From contig JAXLYI010000018.1 in NCBI GenBank assembly GCA_046351555.1, forward strand, positions 124,001 to 188,000: a stretch of 64,000 bases of DNA. Reading direction: 5' to 3'. Origin of the DNA: CAISKJ01 sp046351555 (GTDB taxonomy: Bacteria; Myxococcota_A; Polyangia; Polyangiales; Ga0077539). Below, piece by piece: positions 23,383 through 32,898 of this stretch. The notes under the pieces are model-generated. The model saw nothing but the letters and a program-made list of their open reading frames with translations. It did not search any database and had not been told where the DNA came from. The position numbers and the translations under genes are program-made. How positions within the stretch are numbered: the stretch's first letter is position 1; each line of letters begins with the position of its first letter.

Positions 23383-24849
23383 TCAGGGCACGTCGCGGGC
23401 GCAGCGGAAGCCGAACTGGCTCCGCTGGAAGGTGGGGTTCCCGTTGCCGCGGGAGGCGCTGCGGACGACGTCGCGGTCGGACGCGAACGCGGAGCCGCCG
23501 CGGATGACCCGCTCGGTCGTGGCCTCGTTGCACAGCGGGTCGGTGACGGGGTCGCCCCGCCAGTAGCCGGTGGCGCCGCCCGTGTGATAGATCTGAAACT
23601 GGTCCGCGTTCCACTCCGCGACGTTGCCGACGAGGTCGTGGATGCCGAGCGGCGACGCGCCTGCGGGGAGGCTCCCGACGCGGCAGGTGGTGCTGTGCGT
23701 CACGCTCGTGCCGTTCCAGCAGAGGCGGGTGTCATCCGGCGGCGTGTTGCCCCACGGGTAGATTCGGCCCTCCGCGCCCCGCGCCGCGAGCTCCCACTCG
23801 GCCTGCGTCGGGAGGCGGCCGCCGTCCCAGACGCAGAAGGCCTGCGCCGTCGCCCAGTCGACGCAGTTGATCGGGTGGTCTTCGCGGTCCATGCGGGCGT
23901 AGTTCGCGAGGGCGTCGCAGGTGAGCTGCATGTCCGTGGCGACGGCGCCGACGAAGGTCATCATGCCGGATCGGTACCGCACGGCCCCCGTGGGCGCCGG
24001 GCGCCCCGCCGCGACCCATCGCCGGAAGCGCGCCACGGTCACCTCGTAGCGGTCGATCGCGAAGTTGCTCACCGTCACGCTGGGCTGCGGCGGGGAGGAG
24101 GCCGCCCCGCAGGCCGGGTCGGTCGCGCTCATGCACGCGGGGGTCCCCATCGTGAAGGTTGCGCCGGGGACTGGCGCCATGCCGCAGCCGGAGGTCATCG
24201 GCACGCAGCTCTGTTGCGACAGCAGCGCGTCGGTCACGCAGAGGCCCGTGTCGCAGCGCTCCGCGGCAGCGCAGGCACGCCCGCACGCGCCGCAGTTGGC
24301 CGCGTCCATCGCCAGCGCGGTGCACGACGCGCCGCACCCGACCTGCCCCGACGGGCACGCGACGCACGCGCCACGCGAGCAGATCTGGTTCGCCTGGCAG
24401 GCGCTGTTGCAGACGCCGCAGTTGTCCCGGTCGCTCGAGGTGTCGGTGCAGACGAGTTCGCAGCGCGTGCGACCGGCTCCGCAGCCGCCGTCCGGCGCGA
24501 CGTCGGGCGCCGCGTCGGGGCGGTCGGGGACATCGGGGCCGGCGTCGGCGTCGGGCGCCGCGTCCGGTCGAACGGCGACGTCGAGCGCCGCGTCCGCATC
24601 GAGCGCGACGTCCGCGCGGTCGGGCACGTCGAGCGCGGCGTCGGCGTCGGGCGTCACGTCGATGCGGTCGGGCGCGTCGAGCGCGGCGTCGGGCGCGTCG
24701 ACGACGTCGGGCGAGACGATGACGTCGGGCCGCGCGGTCGCGTCCTCGGCGGGCGCGTCGTAGTGCGCGCCGGGCGGCAGCGGGAGCGCGCACCCCACGA
24801 ACAGAAGCAAGAGCGCCGCGCTCCGGGCCGGCCGCGTCGCGGAAGACAT
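23383..24849 (-). CDS. FGE/sulfatase-modifying-factor-type lipoprotein lacking the FGE cysteine pair
   Basis: 488 residues. A lipobox (LLFVGC) ends the signal peptide of the chosen start MSSATRPARSAALLL. Residues about 30-125 are an Asp-Ala-Pro spacer; 130-215 hold two NCGxC-type Cys modules like those of the giant protein at 38077. The C-terminal half is an FGE-sulfatase domain, with FTMGTPACM, GRLPTQAEWELAARG, YPWGN, DLVGNVAEWN, VIRGGSAFAS and FGFRCARD. The catalytic Cys-x4-Cys of genuine formylglycine-generating enzymes is expected just before the final motif, but here the sequence is RDVVRSASRG with no cysteine. A copper-dependent FGE reaction is therefore unlikely; binding or another activity is more plausible. 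Confidence 0.85.
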   Translation of the reverse strand: MSSATRPARSAALLLLFVGCALPLPPGAHYDAPAEDATARPDVIVSPDVVDAPDAALDAPDRIDVTPDADAALDVPDRADVALDADAALDVAVRPDAAPDADAGPDVPDRPDAAPDVAPDGGCGAGRTRCELVCTDTSSDRDNCGVCNSACQANQICSRGACVACPSGQVGCGASCTALAMDAANCGACGRACAAAERCDTGLCVTDALLSQQSCVPMTSGCGMAPVPGATFTMGTPACMSATDPACGAASSPPQPSVTVSNFAIDRYEVTVARFRRWVAAGRPAPTGAVRYRSGMMTFVGAVATDMQLTCDALANYARMDREDHPINCVDWATAQAFCVWDGGRLPTQAEWELAARGAEGRIYPWGNTPPDDTRLCWNGTSVTHSTTCRVGSLPAGASPLGIHDLVGNVAEWNADQFQIYHTGGATGYWRGDPVTDPLCNEATTERVIRGGSAFASDRDVVRSASRGNGNPTFQRSQFGFRCARDVP

Positions 24850-24970
24850 CCGGGCGACCCTACCGCACGTCGGCGACGCGCGGCAACCGCGGCGGCACGG
24901 ACTCGCGCGCCGCGCGCATTTGAGCGTGAACGCCCGCGCCCGCGTCGTGCAACCTACCGCGACCGCCATC

Positions 24971-27841
24971 ATGCCGCCCACTGCCGACCCGTTCGCGCGC
25001 CGCCCTTCGGCGCTCCCGCCGCTCCTGCTGTTGCTCTCCGGCTGCGTCGGGCGCGCGGAGGACGCCGCCACCGCGGCCCCGCAGGCGATCACCGTCGGCC
25101 CGACCACCACCCTGGAGCTTCAGCCCCCCAACAACGACCTCGGCCTCATGAACCCCGTGTGGCGCTTCGTGCCCACGCCGACCGGCGCGGTCGTCGTCAC
25201 GCGCTCGCTGCTCGGGCGCGAGGGCTACTTCCTCCTCACGCAGCAGCGCGACGCGTCGGGCGCGCCCGTCGGGGCGATCCGCGGCCTGCCGATGACCCAC
25301 GGCGCGGTGGGCGGCTGGTGGGGCGCGTCGTGGGCGGGCGGCGTCCTGCTGGTCTGGATGACCTCGCACGAGGACCCGCTGCGCGGGCTCTTCACCGACC
25401 TCCTCGCGCTGCGCCTGGACCTTGCGGGCAGGCCCCTCGACGCCGCGCCGATCGCGCTCTTCAGCACGACCAACCCCTTCGACACCCGCGAGCCGCAGGT
25501 CACCTGCGGCGCGACGCAGTGCCTCGTGAGCTTCGGCGTCCGCTCGAGGGGCGCCGCCGGCCCGACGGGCGAGCTCCACGTGCGGGTCGGCACCGACGGC
25601 CGCCTGCTCGACGCGACGCCCCGCCCGAGCTTCCCCGCGACCGCGATGGCCTCCCTCGGCGACCGGCACTTCCTCGCGTGGGAGGAGACGCGCCCCGGCT
25701 CCGTGCCCGACGTGTACGTGGCCCGCGTCGAGGCCGACGGCACCTCGCCCGACGGCACCGGGCGCCTCGTCGCCACGGTGGGCGGCGAGCGCCGCAATCC
25801 TCTGCTCGCCACCGACGGGACGCGGCTCGCGCTCGCCTTCCGCGCGACCGCGTCGGGGCCCCGCATCGCCGGCACCTACGTCCTGCTGCTCGACCGCGAC
25901 CTCAACCCCCTCGCCCCCGCCGCCGGCGCGCCCGACTACGCCGCCAACGTCCTCGCGTGGAACGGCGCCGGCTGGAGCCTCGTCTCCGACCTCAGCGCCC
26001 CCACCACCTGGCGCTTCAGCGCCGCGGGCGCGTCGCTCGACGCCGCCGCGCGCCCGCTCGCGATGCCCGCCACCGAGCGGACGCCGCAGCCGACCTACGT
26101 GGGCAACGGCGCGGTGTTCGTCCCGTGGCAGCCCGGCGGGCTCTACCGCTACGGGGTCGACGGGGCGCTCCAGGCTGGGCCCCTCGCGCTCCCCACGCGG
26201 TACCCCTACCAGCGGCGCCCGCGGGCCGACAGCGACGGCAACGAGTTCGTCGTGGGCTGGGAGGTGGGTGGGATGCAGTTCGTGGCCGACACCCTCCGCG
26301 TCACGCGCGTGAGCGCCGCGGGCGTCGTGCGCGACACGCCCGCGCGGCGGCCGACGTACGCCTACGCGAGCGCCCTCGCGCTGGAGGGGGGCGCCGTGCG
26401 GGTGCTCGGCTTCCGCGGCGGCGTCGGCGCGGGCCACGCCGCCTACGACTTCGCGACGAGCGCCGAGACGCCCTGGGACCGCGTCGACCCCGGCACCGGC
26501 CGCAGCATCGTCGCCCGCTCGCCCACGCAGCGGATCGTCTTCTACGCCAACGACAACGAGAACGGCGGCGGCGTCGCCGGCCCCGCGCTCGCCGTCCGCT
26601 ACGACGCCTCGTGGAACCGCCTCGACCCCGCGCCGATCACCCTCGCCGCCACCCACGGCCTCGCCGCCGACTTCGACGGCACCAACTACCTCTACGCCTA
26701 CCCCATCCTCCAGCCGGGCGGCTCGCAGGCCGCCGTGCGCCGCATCAACCTCGCGGGCGATTTCGTCGAGGTCACGCCGCGCGTGCTCACGTCGTTCGGG
26801 CTGATGGCCGCCGGGCCCGCGTTGGCCTTCGGCGGCGGCGCGCACCTCCTCGCGTGGATCGACGCCGCGCAGGCGGTGAAGGCCGTCCGCCTCGGCCTCG
26901 ACGGCGCGCCGCTCTCCGCGACGCCGCTCGTGCTCGGCGCGAGCGCGGGCGCCCCGATCGCCGTCGGCGCCGACCGCGGGCGCGAGGTGGCCTGCGTGTT
27001 CGACGGCCTGTCCTTCGTGGTCGTGTGGACGAACGCCGCCGACCGCGTCTTGCGCGCCGCCCGCGTGTCCACAACCGGCGTCGTCCTCGACCCGACGCCC
27101 ACCGTCGTCGCCGCCGACGCGCCCCCGTACCGCGTCGAGGCCCGCTTCGCGGCGGCCAGCAACGGTCGCGGCGACACCCTCGTGGCGTACGAGGCCGTCG
27201 ACCTCGAGCGCGGCGCCCCGGTCATCCGCACCACCCTCCTGCGTGGCGACGGGACCGCCCCCGACGCCGGCGCCGACGCGGCGATCGACGCAGCGCGCGA
27301 GGCGGGCGTCGATGCTGCGCCGGACGCGCTCCCCGACGTCGTGGCCGTGCCGGACGTGCCCCGCGACCTGGGCGTCGACGCTGCGCCGGATGCACTCCCC
27401 GATGCTGCGCCGGATGCACTCCCCGATGCTGCGCCCGACGTCGCCGAAGACCGCGCGCCGCCCGCGGACGCCGCGGACGACGTCGCCTCGCCGGCCGACG
27501 CGGGCGCGGACGTCGCCCCGCCGCTCGATGCGGAAGACGACGTCGCCGCGCCGACGGACGCGCGCGCCGACGCTGCCGAGGACGTTCGTGACGCCGCCAC
27601 CGACGCGCGACGCGACGCGCCCGCGGACGACGCCAACGCGATGGCCGATGCCCCCGACGACACCGCCGCGCCCGCCGACGCAGCGCCCGACGCGAGTGCG
27701 CCGCCGCCCGCCCAGGACGACGGTGGCTGCGCGGTGCGGCCGGCGCGCGCTTCGTCGACGGGCGGTTACGGCAGCCTCGCGCTCGTCGCGCTCGCCGCGG
27801 GCCTGCGCCGTCGCCGCGCGGTCGGTTTGCCCGCCCGGTAG
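24971..27841 (+). CDS. Large lipoprotein-like surface protein with MYXO-CTERM-like tail
   Basis: 956 residues. The N-terminus is hydrophobic and ends in LLLLLSGC, a lipobox. About 750 residues of beta-rich repeats follow, with many VTRVSAAG/VARVEADG-type strands suggesting a propeller or fibronectin-like array. Residues about 770-915 are a long Asp-Ala-Pro-rich stalk. The end reads GGC, then Ser/Gly residues, a hydrophobic LALVALAAGL and RRRRA, which is the Cys-helix-Arg pattern of MYXO-CTERM sorting tails. Having both a lipobox and a MYXO-CTERM tail is unusual. The ATG at 24971 is chosen to place the signal at the N-terminus. Function unknown, probably cell-surface. Confidence 0.75.
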   Translation: MPPTADPFARRPSALPPLLLLLSGCVGRAEDAATAAPQAITVGPTTTLELQPPNNDLGLMNPVWRFVPTPTGAVVVTRSLLGREGYFLLTQQRDASGAPVGAIRGLPMTHGAVGGWWGASWAGGVLLVWMTSHEDPLRGLFTDLLALRLDLAGRPLDAAPIALFSTTNPFDTREPQVTCGATQCLVSFGVRSRGAAGPTGELHVRVGTDGRLLDATPRPSFPATAMASLGDRHFLAWEETRPGSVPDVYVARVEADGTSPDGTGRLVATVGGERRNPLLATDGTRLALAFRATASGPRIAGTYVLLLDRDLNPLAPAAGAPDYAANVLAWNGAGWSLVSDLSAPTTWRFSAAGASLDAAARPLAMPATERTPQPTYVGNGAVFVPWQPGGLYRYGVDGALQAGPLALPTRYPYQRRPRADSDGNEFVVGWEVGGMQFVADTLRVTRVSAAGVVRDTPARRPTYAYASALALEGGAVRVLGFRGGVGAGHAAYDFATSAETPWDRVDPGTGRSIVARSPTQRIVFYANDNENGGGVAGPALAVRYDASWNRLDPAPITLAATHGLAADFDGTNYLYAYPILQPGGSQAAVRRINLAGDFVEVTPRVLTSFGLMAAGPALAFGGGAHLLAWIDAAQAVKAVRLGLDGAPLSATPLVLGASAGAPIAVGADRGREVACVFDGLSFVVVWTNAADRVLRAARVSTTGVVLDPTPTVVAADAPPYRVEARFAAASNGRGDTLVAYEAVDLERGAPVIRTTLLRGDGTAPDAGADAAIDAAREAGVDAAPDALPDVVAVPDVPRDLGVDAAPDALPDAAPDALPDAAPDVAEDRAPPADAADDVASPADAGADVAPPLDAEDDVAAPTDARADAAEDVRDAATDARRDAPADDANAMADAPDDTAAPADAAPDASAPPPAQDDGGCAVRPARASSTGGYGSLALVALAAGLRRRRAVGLPAR

Positions 27842-27951
27842 CCACTCCCCGAGCCGCCCCGCCGGGCGGCCGATTCGCGCAACGTCTGCGGGCGCACCGT
27901 GGGGGGTTGTGCGCCGCGCCCTTCCGGTGGGATACGCGTGCCGCCGCGCCG

Positions 27952-28824
27952 ATGACCGAAGACCCTCCCCCGCCCACCCTGCCGCCGCCCGAGGTGTTCG
28001 CCGCGACGGTCCGCGCTTCGGTGACCGAGTCCGTGGCCGAGGCGCTCGCCGGCCTCGCCCCGCGCGAAGAGCTCGTCGCGCGCGTCGCCCCGGCGGTCGA
28101 CGCCTCGCTCGGCGACCACGCGCGGGCCCTCGAAGAGCGCCTCCTGCGCGTCGAGCGGACGGCCTTCGGCGCGACCCTCTCCGCGGGCGTCGCCCACGAG
28201 CTCCGCAATCCCCTCGCGGTGATGGAGACCTCGCTCTTCATCCTTCAGGAGCGACTCGCCGGCGACGAGCGCTCGCTCCGCCAGGTGCGACGTCTCTCGG
28301 AGCAGGTGGGCCTCGCGACGGAGATCGTCAACGACCTGCTCGACGCCGTCCGCGTTCGCCCGATCGACGCGCGCCCGATCGACCTCGCCCAGGTGGCCCG
28401 CGACGCGGTGGCGCGCGTCCCGCGCATGTCGATGGCGGCCCTCACGCTCGACCTGCCCGCGGGCGTGGCGCTCGCGACGGGTGACGCGCGGCGCCTCGGG
28501 CAGGTGGTGGTCAACGTCGTCGCCAACGCCGTCCAGGCGTTGGAGGAGGGCCGCGCGCCCGACCCCGCGGTGACGGTGCGCGCGGGGCGCGACGGCGCGC
28601 GGGCGACGCTCACGGTCGACGACAACGGCCCGGGCATCCCCGAGGCGCTGCTCCCGCGGCTCTTCGACCCGCTGGTGAGCACGCGCGCGAAGGGGACGGG
28701 CCTCGGGCTCGCCCTCTCGCGCCGCATCGCCGAGGCCCACGACGGCACCCTCACCGCGGAGAACCTCCCGCCCCGCGGCGCCCGCTTCACCCTGTCGCTG
28801 CCGTTACGCGAGGGGGCCCGGTGA
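27952..28824 (+). CDS. Soluble histidine kinase
   Basis: 290 residues with no membrane segment. Helical N-terminal region of about 65 residues, then HisKA with the phospho-acceptor box GVAHELRNPLAVMETS near 82-97. The ATPase domain follows, with VVNVVANAVQAL (N box), VDDNGPGIPE (G1), GTGLGLAL (G2). All catalytic boxes look intact. Its GTGA-type overlap with the next gene, which carries a receiver domain and a second kinase, implies coupled translation and a phosphorelay. What it senses is not visible; it may respond to a partner protein. Confidence 0.88.
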   Translation: MTEDPPPPTLPPPEVFAATVRASVTESVAEALAGLAPREELVARVAPAVDASLGDHARALEERLLRVERTAFGATLSAGVAHELRNPLAVMETSLFILQERLAGDERSLRQVRRLSEQVGLATEIVNDLLDAVRVRPIDARPIDLAQVARDAVARVPRMSMAALTLDLPAGVALATGDARRLGQVVVNVVANAVQALEEGRAPDPAVTVRAGRDGARATLTVDDNGPGIPEALLPRLFDPLVSTRAKGTGLGLALSRRIAEAHDGTLTAENLPPRGARFTLSLPLREGAR

Positions 28825-30320
28825 GCGCGCTCCGCCCCTCGCTCCTCATCATCGACGACAACCGCGACCTCGCGGAGAACCTCGCCGACATCTTCGAGCC
28901 CCGCGGCTTCGCCGTCCGCCACACGCCGAGCGCGCGCGAGGGGCTCGAGAGCGCCCGCGCCCACGGCTTCGACCTCGCCCTCGTCGACGTCAACCTCCCC
29001 GACACCCGCGGCACCGAGCTGCTGCCCGCCCTGCGCGCGGCCTCGCCCGCCGGCGAGGTGGTGGTGATCACCGGCCACGCGACGCTCGACTCCGCGGTGG
29101 CCGCCGTGCGCGGCGGGGCCTTCCACTACGTGGTGAAGCCCTTCAAGGTCGACGACCTCGTCGCGACGGCCGAGGGCGCGCTCCGCCAGGCCGCCATCCG
29201 CAACGAGCGGGCGCGCCTCGCCAAGATGCTGGAGACCTCCGAGCGGCGCTACCGCGGCGTGGTCGAGAGCACGCAGGTGCTGGTGATCGGGCTCGACGGG
29301 CGCGGGGTCGTCCGCCTCTTCAACCGCCGCGCGTCGGACGTGACGGGGTGGGCGGCGGAGGAGATCCTCGGCGAGGCCGCGCTCGAGCACCTGCTCCCGC
29401 CCGAGGCGCGCGAGCGGGTGGGCGCGCAGGTGCGGTCGGTGCTCGCCGGGCGGCGCGCGGCGCCGGAGTTCGAAGCGCCTCTCCTCACGCGCGACGGGCG
29501 CACGCGGACGATCCTCTGGCACGTGGTTCCGTCGGGCGATGGGCCCCACGACCCGACGGTGGAGCCGCTCGCGCTCTACGCCGTGGGCACGGACGTCACC
29601 GAGCGCCGCACGCTGGAGCGCAAGGCCGCCGAGGCCGAGGCCCTCGCCCACATGGGGACGCTCGCCGCGGGGCTCGCGCACGAGATCCGCAACCCGCTCA
29701 ACGCCGCGCTGCTCCAGCTCCACCTGCTCGGGCGCGGGGTCGACAAGCTCCCGCCGCTCGACCGGGCCAACCTCCCCGAGCGCGTCCAGATCGTCGCGAG
29801 CGAGCTCCGCCGCCTCGAGCGGCTCCTCTCGGACTTCCTCGAGCTCGCGCGGCCCCGGCCGATGGCGCGCGAGCCGGTCGACCTCCACGCCCTGCTCGAG
29901 GAGGTGCTCTCCTTCCAGGAGCCCGCGGCCGCGGAGCGCGGGGTCACCCTGGTCCGACGGCTCGGCGAGGCCCGCGTGGTCGGCGACCGGGAGCGGATGA
30001 AGCAGGTGTTCCACAACCTCATCGTCAACGCGATCGAGGCGACGGCGAAGGGCGGGGCGGTGACGGTCGCGGCCCACCTCGACCCGGGCGGCGAGGAGGC
30101 GAGCGCGACCGTGTCGGACAACGGCCGCGGCATCCCCCGGGGGGCGCTGGAGAAGGTGTTCGAGCCCTTCTTCACGACCAAGGAGGCCGGGACGGGCCTC
30201 GGGCTCGCGATCGTCCGGCAGATCGTCGAGCGCCACGGCGGCCGCGTCGAGCTCGACAGCGTCGAGAATCACGGGACCCAGGTCACCGTCTACATCCCCG
30301 CCTGGCACGGCCGCGGGTAG
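28821..30320 (+). CDS. Hybrid protein: receiver-PAS-histidine kinase
   Basis: 499 residues from a GTG that overlaps the upstream stop by four bases. Residues 8-118 form a receiver, with LIIDDN (acidic pocket), ALVDVNLPD (phospho-Asp near 55) and VVKPFK (switch Lys). Residues about 135-255 form a PAS domain (YRGVVESTQVLVIGLDG). HisKA follows with AHEIRNPLNAALLQL near 286, then an ATPase domain with NLIVNAIEA, VSDNGRGIPR and GTGLGLAIV. An N-terminal receiver on a kinase suggests it takes phosphate from the upstream kinase. No DNA-binding domain occurs in either protein, so the output regulator is encoded elsewhere. Confidence 0.9.
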   Translation: MSALRPSLLIIDDNRDLAENLADIFEPRGFAVRHTPSAREGLESARAHGFDLALVDVNLPDTRGTELLPALRAASPAGEVVVITGHATLDSAVAAVRGGAFHYVVKPFKVDDLVATAEGALRQAAIRNERARLAKMLETSERRYRGVVESTQVLVIGLDGRGVVRLFNRRASDVTGWAAEEILGEAALEHLLPPEARERVGAQVRSVLAGRRAAPEFEAPLLTRDGRTRTILWHVVPSGDGPHDPTVEPLALYAVGTDVTERRTLERKAAEAEALAHMGTLAAGLAHEIRNPLNAALLQLHLLGRGVDKLPPLDRANLPERVQIVASELRRLERLLSDFLELARPRPMAREPVDLHALLEEVLSFQEPAAAERGVTLVRRLGEARVVGDRERMKQVFHNLIVNAIEATAKGGAVTVAAHLDPGGEEASATVSDNGRGIPRGALEKVFEPFFTTKEAGTGLGLAIVRQIVERHGGRVELDSVENHGTQVTVYIPAWHGRG

Positions 30321-30380
30321 CGAGAGTCCCCCCGCGGAGCCCCTTGCGGACTTTCGCCGGGTAGAGGAAACATCGCGCCC

Positions 30381-31388
30381 ATGTCGCTCCCCCGCCTGAT
30401 CGTCCCCGTGGTCCTCGGCGCCCTGCTGCTCGGTGCGGCCGTGGCCGCGCAGAACGCCCCCCCCGCCGCGGGCGCCACCCGCTTCCTCTCGGTCGCCACG
30501 CTCGCGCCCGCGGGCTCGACCTGGATGCGCGGCCTCGACGCGGCCAACCGGGAGCTCCGTCGCCGCACCAACGGCGCGCTCGCGCTGCGCTTCTACCCCG
30601 GCGGGGTGCAGGGCGACGAGAGCGAGATGGTCCGCAAGATGCGCCAGGGCCGGCTCGACGGCGCGGTGATGACCGGCGTCGGCCTCGGGCAGATCCACCG
30701 CCCGGTGCTGGCGTTCATGCTCCCCGGGCTCTTCAACGACGCCGCGGCCCTCGAGCGCTCGCGCACGGCCCTGGCCGCCGAGGTGGAGCAGCAGTTCCTC
30801 GGGCAGAACTTCGTGCTCGCGTCGTGGGGCTCCTCGGGGGCGCCGCGGCTCTTCTCGCGCCTGGAGATCCACACGCCGGCCGACCTCGCCCGCGCCAAGC
30901 CCTGGCGGTGGCGCGACGACGTGATCCTCCCGGCCTTCTACACCGAGGCCGGCGCGCGCGGCGTCGAGCTCGCGCTCCCCGAGGTGCTCGGCGCGCTCCA
31001 GACGGGCCGCGTCGACACCTTCGTCGCGCCGCCCTACGCCGCCGTGGCGCTCCAGTGGTCGTCGCAGGTCCAGTTCGTCTCCGAGGGCGTCAACAGCTAC
31101 TCGGTCGGCGGCATCGTCTTCCGCAAGGCCGCGTGGGACTCGCTCTCGGCCGAGCACCAGACCCTCGCGCGCGAGGTGATCCGGCAGTTCAGCCAGCTCA
31201 CCAACCGCAACGTCGCCCGCGACGACGACACCGCCGTCCGCACGATGACCACCCGCGGCATCCGCCAGGTGCAGTACACCGCCGCCGAGCGCACGCAGTG
31301 GACGGCGCTCTTCGGCCGCGCCCGCCAGCGCCTCGTCGGCACCATCTCCGACGCCGCCTGGATGGAGCGCGTCCGCAACGGTCACTGA
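30381..31388 (+). CDS. TRAP-type solute-binding protein (DctP family)
   Basis: 335 residues with a signal peptide ending near AVAAQNA. Motifs fit DctP: FLSVATLAPAGSTWMRGLD at the mature start, ALRFYPGGVQGDESEMVRKMR (substrate-site helix), LPGLFND, and VDTFVAPPYAAVALQWS. TRAP systems import C4-dicarboxylates and other organic acids with a DctQM permease. No permease gene is next to it here, but the two-component system just upstream (61 bases) could be functionally linked. It might serve as a sensor ligand-binding partner or use a distant permease. Confidence 0.85.
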   Translation: MSLPRLIVPVVLGALLLGAAVAAQNAPPAAGATRFLSVATLAPAGSTWMRGLDAANRELRRRTNGALALRFYPGGVQGDESEMVRKMRQGRLDGAVMTGVGLGQIHRPVLAFMLPGLFNDAAALERSRTALAAEVEQQFLGQNFVLASWGSSGAPRLFSRLEIHTPADLARAKPWRWRDDVILPAFYTEAGARGVELALPEVLGALQTGRVDTFVAPPYAAVALQWSSQVQFVSEGVNSYSVGGIVFRKAAWDSLSAEHQTLAREVIRQFSQLTNRNVARDDDTAVRTMTTRGIRQVQYTAAERTQWTALFGRARQRLVGTISDAAWMERVRNGH

Positions 31389-31537
31389 GCGCCGCCCGCG
31401 CGGCCTTCGTTTCCGCCGCGTGTCGTCGGTGACATCGCGGCAACCTCCGTCGCGACTCCCTTCCCCAGCCCATCTCGCGATCCCTACGGTTACGGCACGA
31501 CGCCCGGCAGAGCCGCCGCGTCGTGGAGGGTACACAC

Positions 31538-32776
31538 ATGAACCACGGACGCCCGGAGCGTTCGAAGGTCTCGGGGGAGGTTCGCGCCTGGCTCGTCGCG
31601 GGCGTCGGGCTCGGCTGCTTCGTCGGCGGCGCATGGCTCGTCCACGGCCGTCGCGCGCCCGAGGCGCAGGCCGCGCCCGTCGTCACCGCGCCCGCGAGCG
31701 AGGCGGCGCGCGCGCCCGACGGGCCCGTCGAGCTCCCGCTCGTGTACAGCACCGAGCTCTCCGCGTGGCTGCGCGACGCCGTCGCTGACTTCGAACGGGC
31801 CCACCCCGACGTGCGCGTCCGCCTCCAGGGGATGGGCACCGTCGACGCCGTCCGCGCGATCGCCGATGGCCGCGTCCGCCCCGCGCTCTGGGCCCCCGCC
31901 GACGGCCTCGCCGCCGACCTTCTCGACCGCGAGTGGCGCGCCGCGCACGGCGCCCCCGCGGTGGTGCGTGACGAAGGGTGGCCCCGGCCGCTCGCCCTCA
32001 CGCCGATGGTGTTCGTGGTGTGGGAGTCGCGCGCGCGGGCCCTGGTCGGCGACGGGGAGACGCTCCCGTGGGCGCGCGTCGCCACCGTCGCGCGCTCGTC
32101 GCGGGGCTGGGCGGGCGTCGGCGGCAGCGCCGCGTGGGGGAGCTTCCGCCTCGGCCACACCGACCCGTCGCGCTCGCACAGCGGGCTCCAGGCGCTCGTG
32201 CTGATGGCCTTCGGGTGGCGCGGCAGCGCGACGCGCCTCGACGCCGCCTCGCTCGCGGGCGAAGGCTTCGCCGACTGGCTCCGGCCGATCGAAGCAGGCG
32301 ACCCGGCGGGCGACCGCGGGACCGCGAGCTCGGGCGAGTTCGCGCAGACGATCGCGCTCCAGGGCCCCGGTCGTTACGACGCCGCGATGGTGTACGAGTC
32401 GCAGGCGATCGCGAGCTTCGACGTGGCGCGCGGCCGCTGGGGCGAGTCGCTGCGGGTGTACTACCCGACCGTCAACGTGTGGGCCGACCATCCCCTCTGC
32501 CTGCTCGACAGGGCCGACCTCACGCCCGCCCAGCGCGACGCCGCGCGGCGCCTCGCCGACCACCTCCTCGGCGCGGCCGCGCAGGCCGCGGCGGTGCGGC
32601 GTGGGTTTCGTCCGGCCGACCCGGCGGTGCCTGTGGCGACCGGCGACGCGGACAACCCCTTCGTGAAGTACCGCGACCAGGGCGTCCGTGTGGCGATCGG
32701 CCGCGTGGCCCCGGCGCCGTCGCTCGACGCGGTGGACGCGGTGCTCGCGGCGTGGCGGCGCGCCACCGGGCGGTGA
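31538..32776 (+). CDS. Membrane-anchored ABC-type extracellular solute-binding protein
   Basis: 412 residues. The start at ATG 31538 has GGAGG nine bases upstream. A signal anchor (AWLVAGVGLGCFVGGAWLV) near 17-36 is followed by Ala-Pro spacer, then a periplasmic-binding-protein fold: VELPLVYSTELSAWLRDAVADFERAHPDVRVRLQGMG, LWAPADGLAADLL, and WGSFRLGHTDPSRSHSGLQALV. The last resembles the substrate-cleft motif of molybdate/Fe-type binding proteins. A similar domain is often fused to VWA domains, absent here. No permease is adjacent. The anchor suggests retention at the membrane. Confidence 0.7.
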   Translation: MNHGRPERSKVSGEVRAWLVAGVGLGCFVGGAWLVHGRRAPEAQAAPVVTAPASEAARAPDGPVELPLVYSTELSAWLRDAVADFERAHPDVRVRLQGMGTVDAVRAIADGRVRPALWAPADGLAADLLDREWRAAHGAPAVVRDEGWPRPLALTPMVFVVWESRARALVGDGETLPWARVATVARSSRGWAGVGGSAAWGSFRLGHTDPSRSHSGLQALVLMAFGWRGSATRLDAASLAGEGFADWLRPIEAGDPAGDRGTASSGEFAQTIALQGPGRYDAAMVYESQAIASFDVARGRWGESLRVYYPTVNVWADHPLCLLDRADLTPAQRDAARRLADHLLGAAAQAAAVRRGFRPADPAVPVATGDADNPFVKYRDQGVRVAIGRVAPAPSLDAVDAVLAAWRRATGR

Positions 32777-32898
32777 GGGCGTCGAGGCGCGGGGGAGACG
32801 AGCGGAGTTCGGGCTCCACCCCTTCGAGGTGCGCTCGCCCCGGGGGCTGGCGCTCGACTCCCTCGCGCCCGACGTTGCGCGGCGGAGGTGTCCTCTCG

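Noticed and set aside
23086..27591. A 1501-codon plus-strand frame over the FGE-like and MYXO-CTERM genes
   Set aside because: Arg/Ala-rich translation without domains; the frames with lipobox and FGE motifs are clearly the coding ones.
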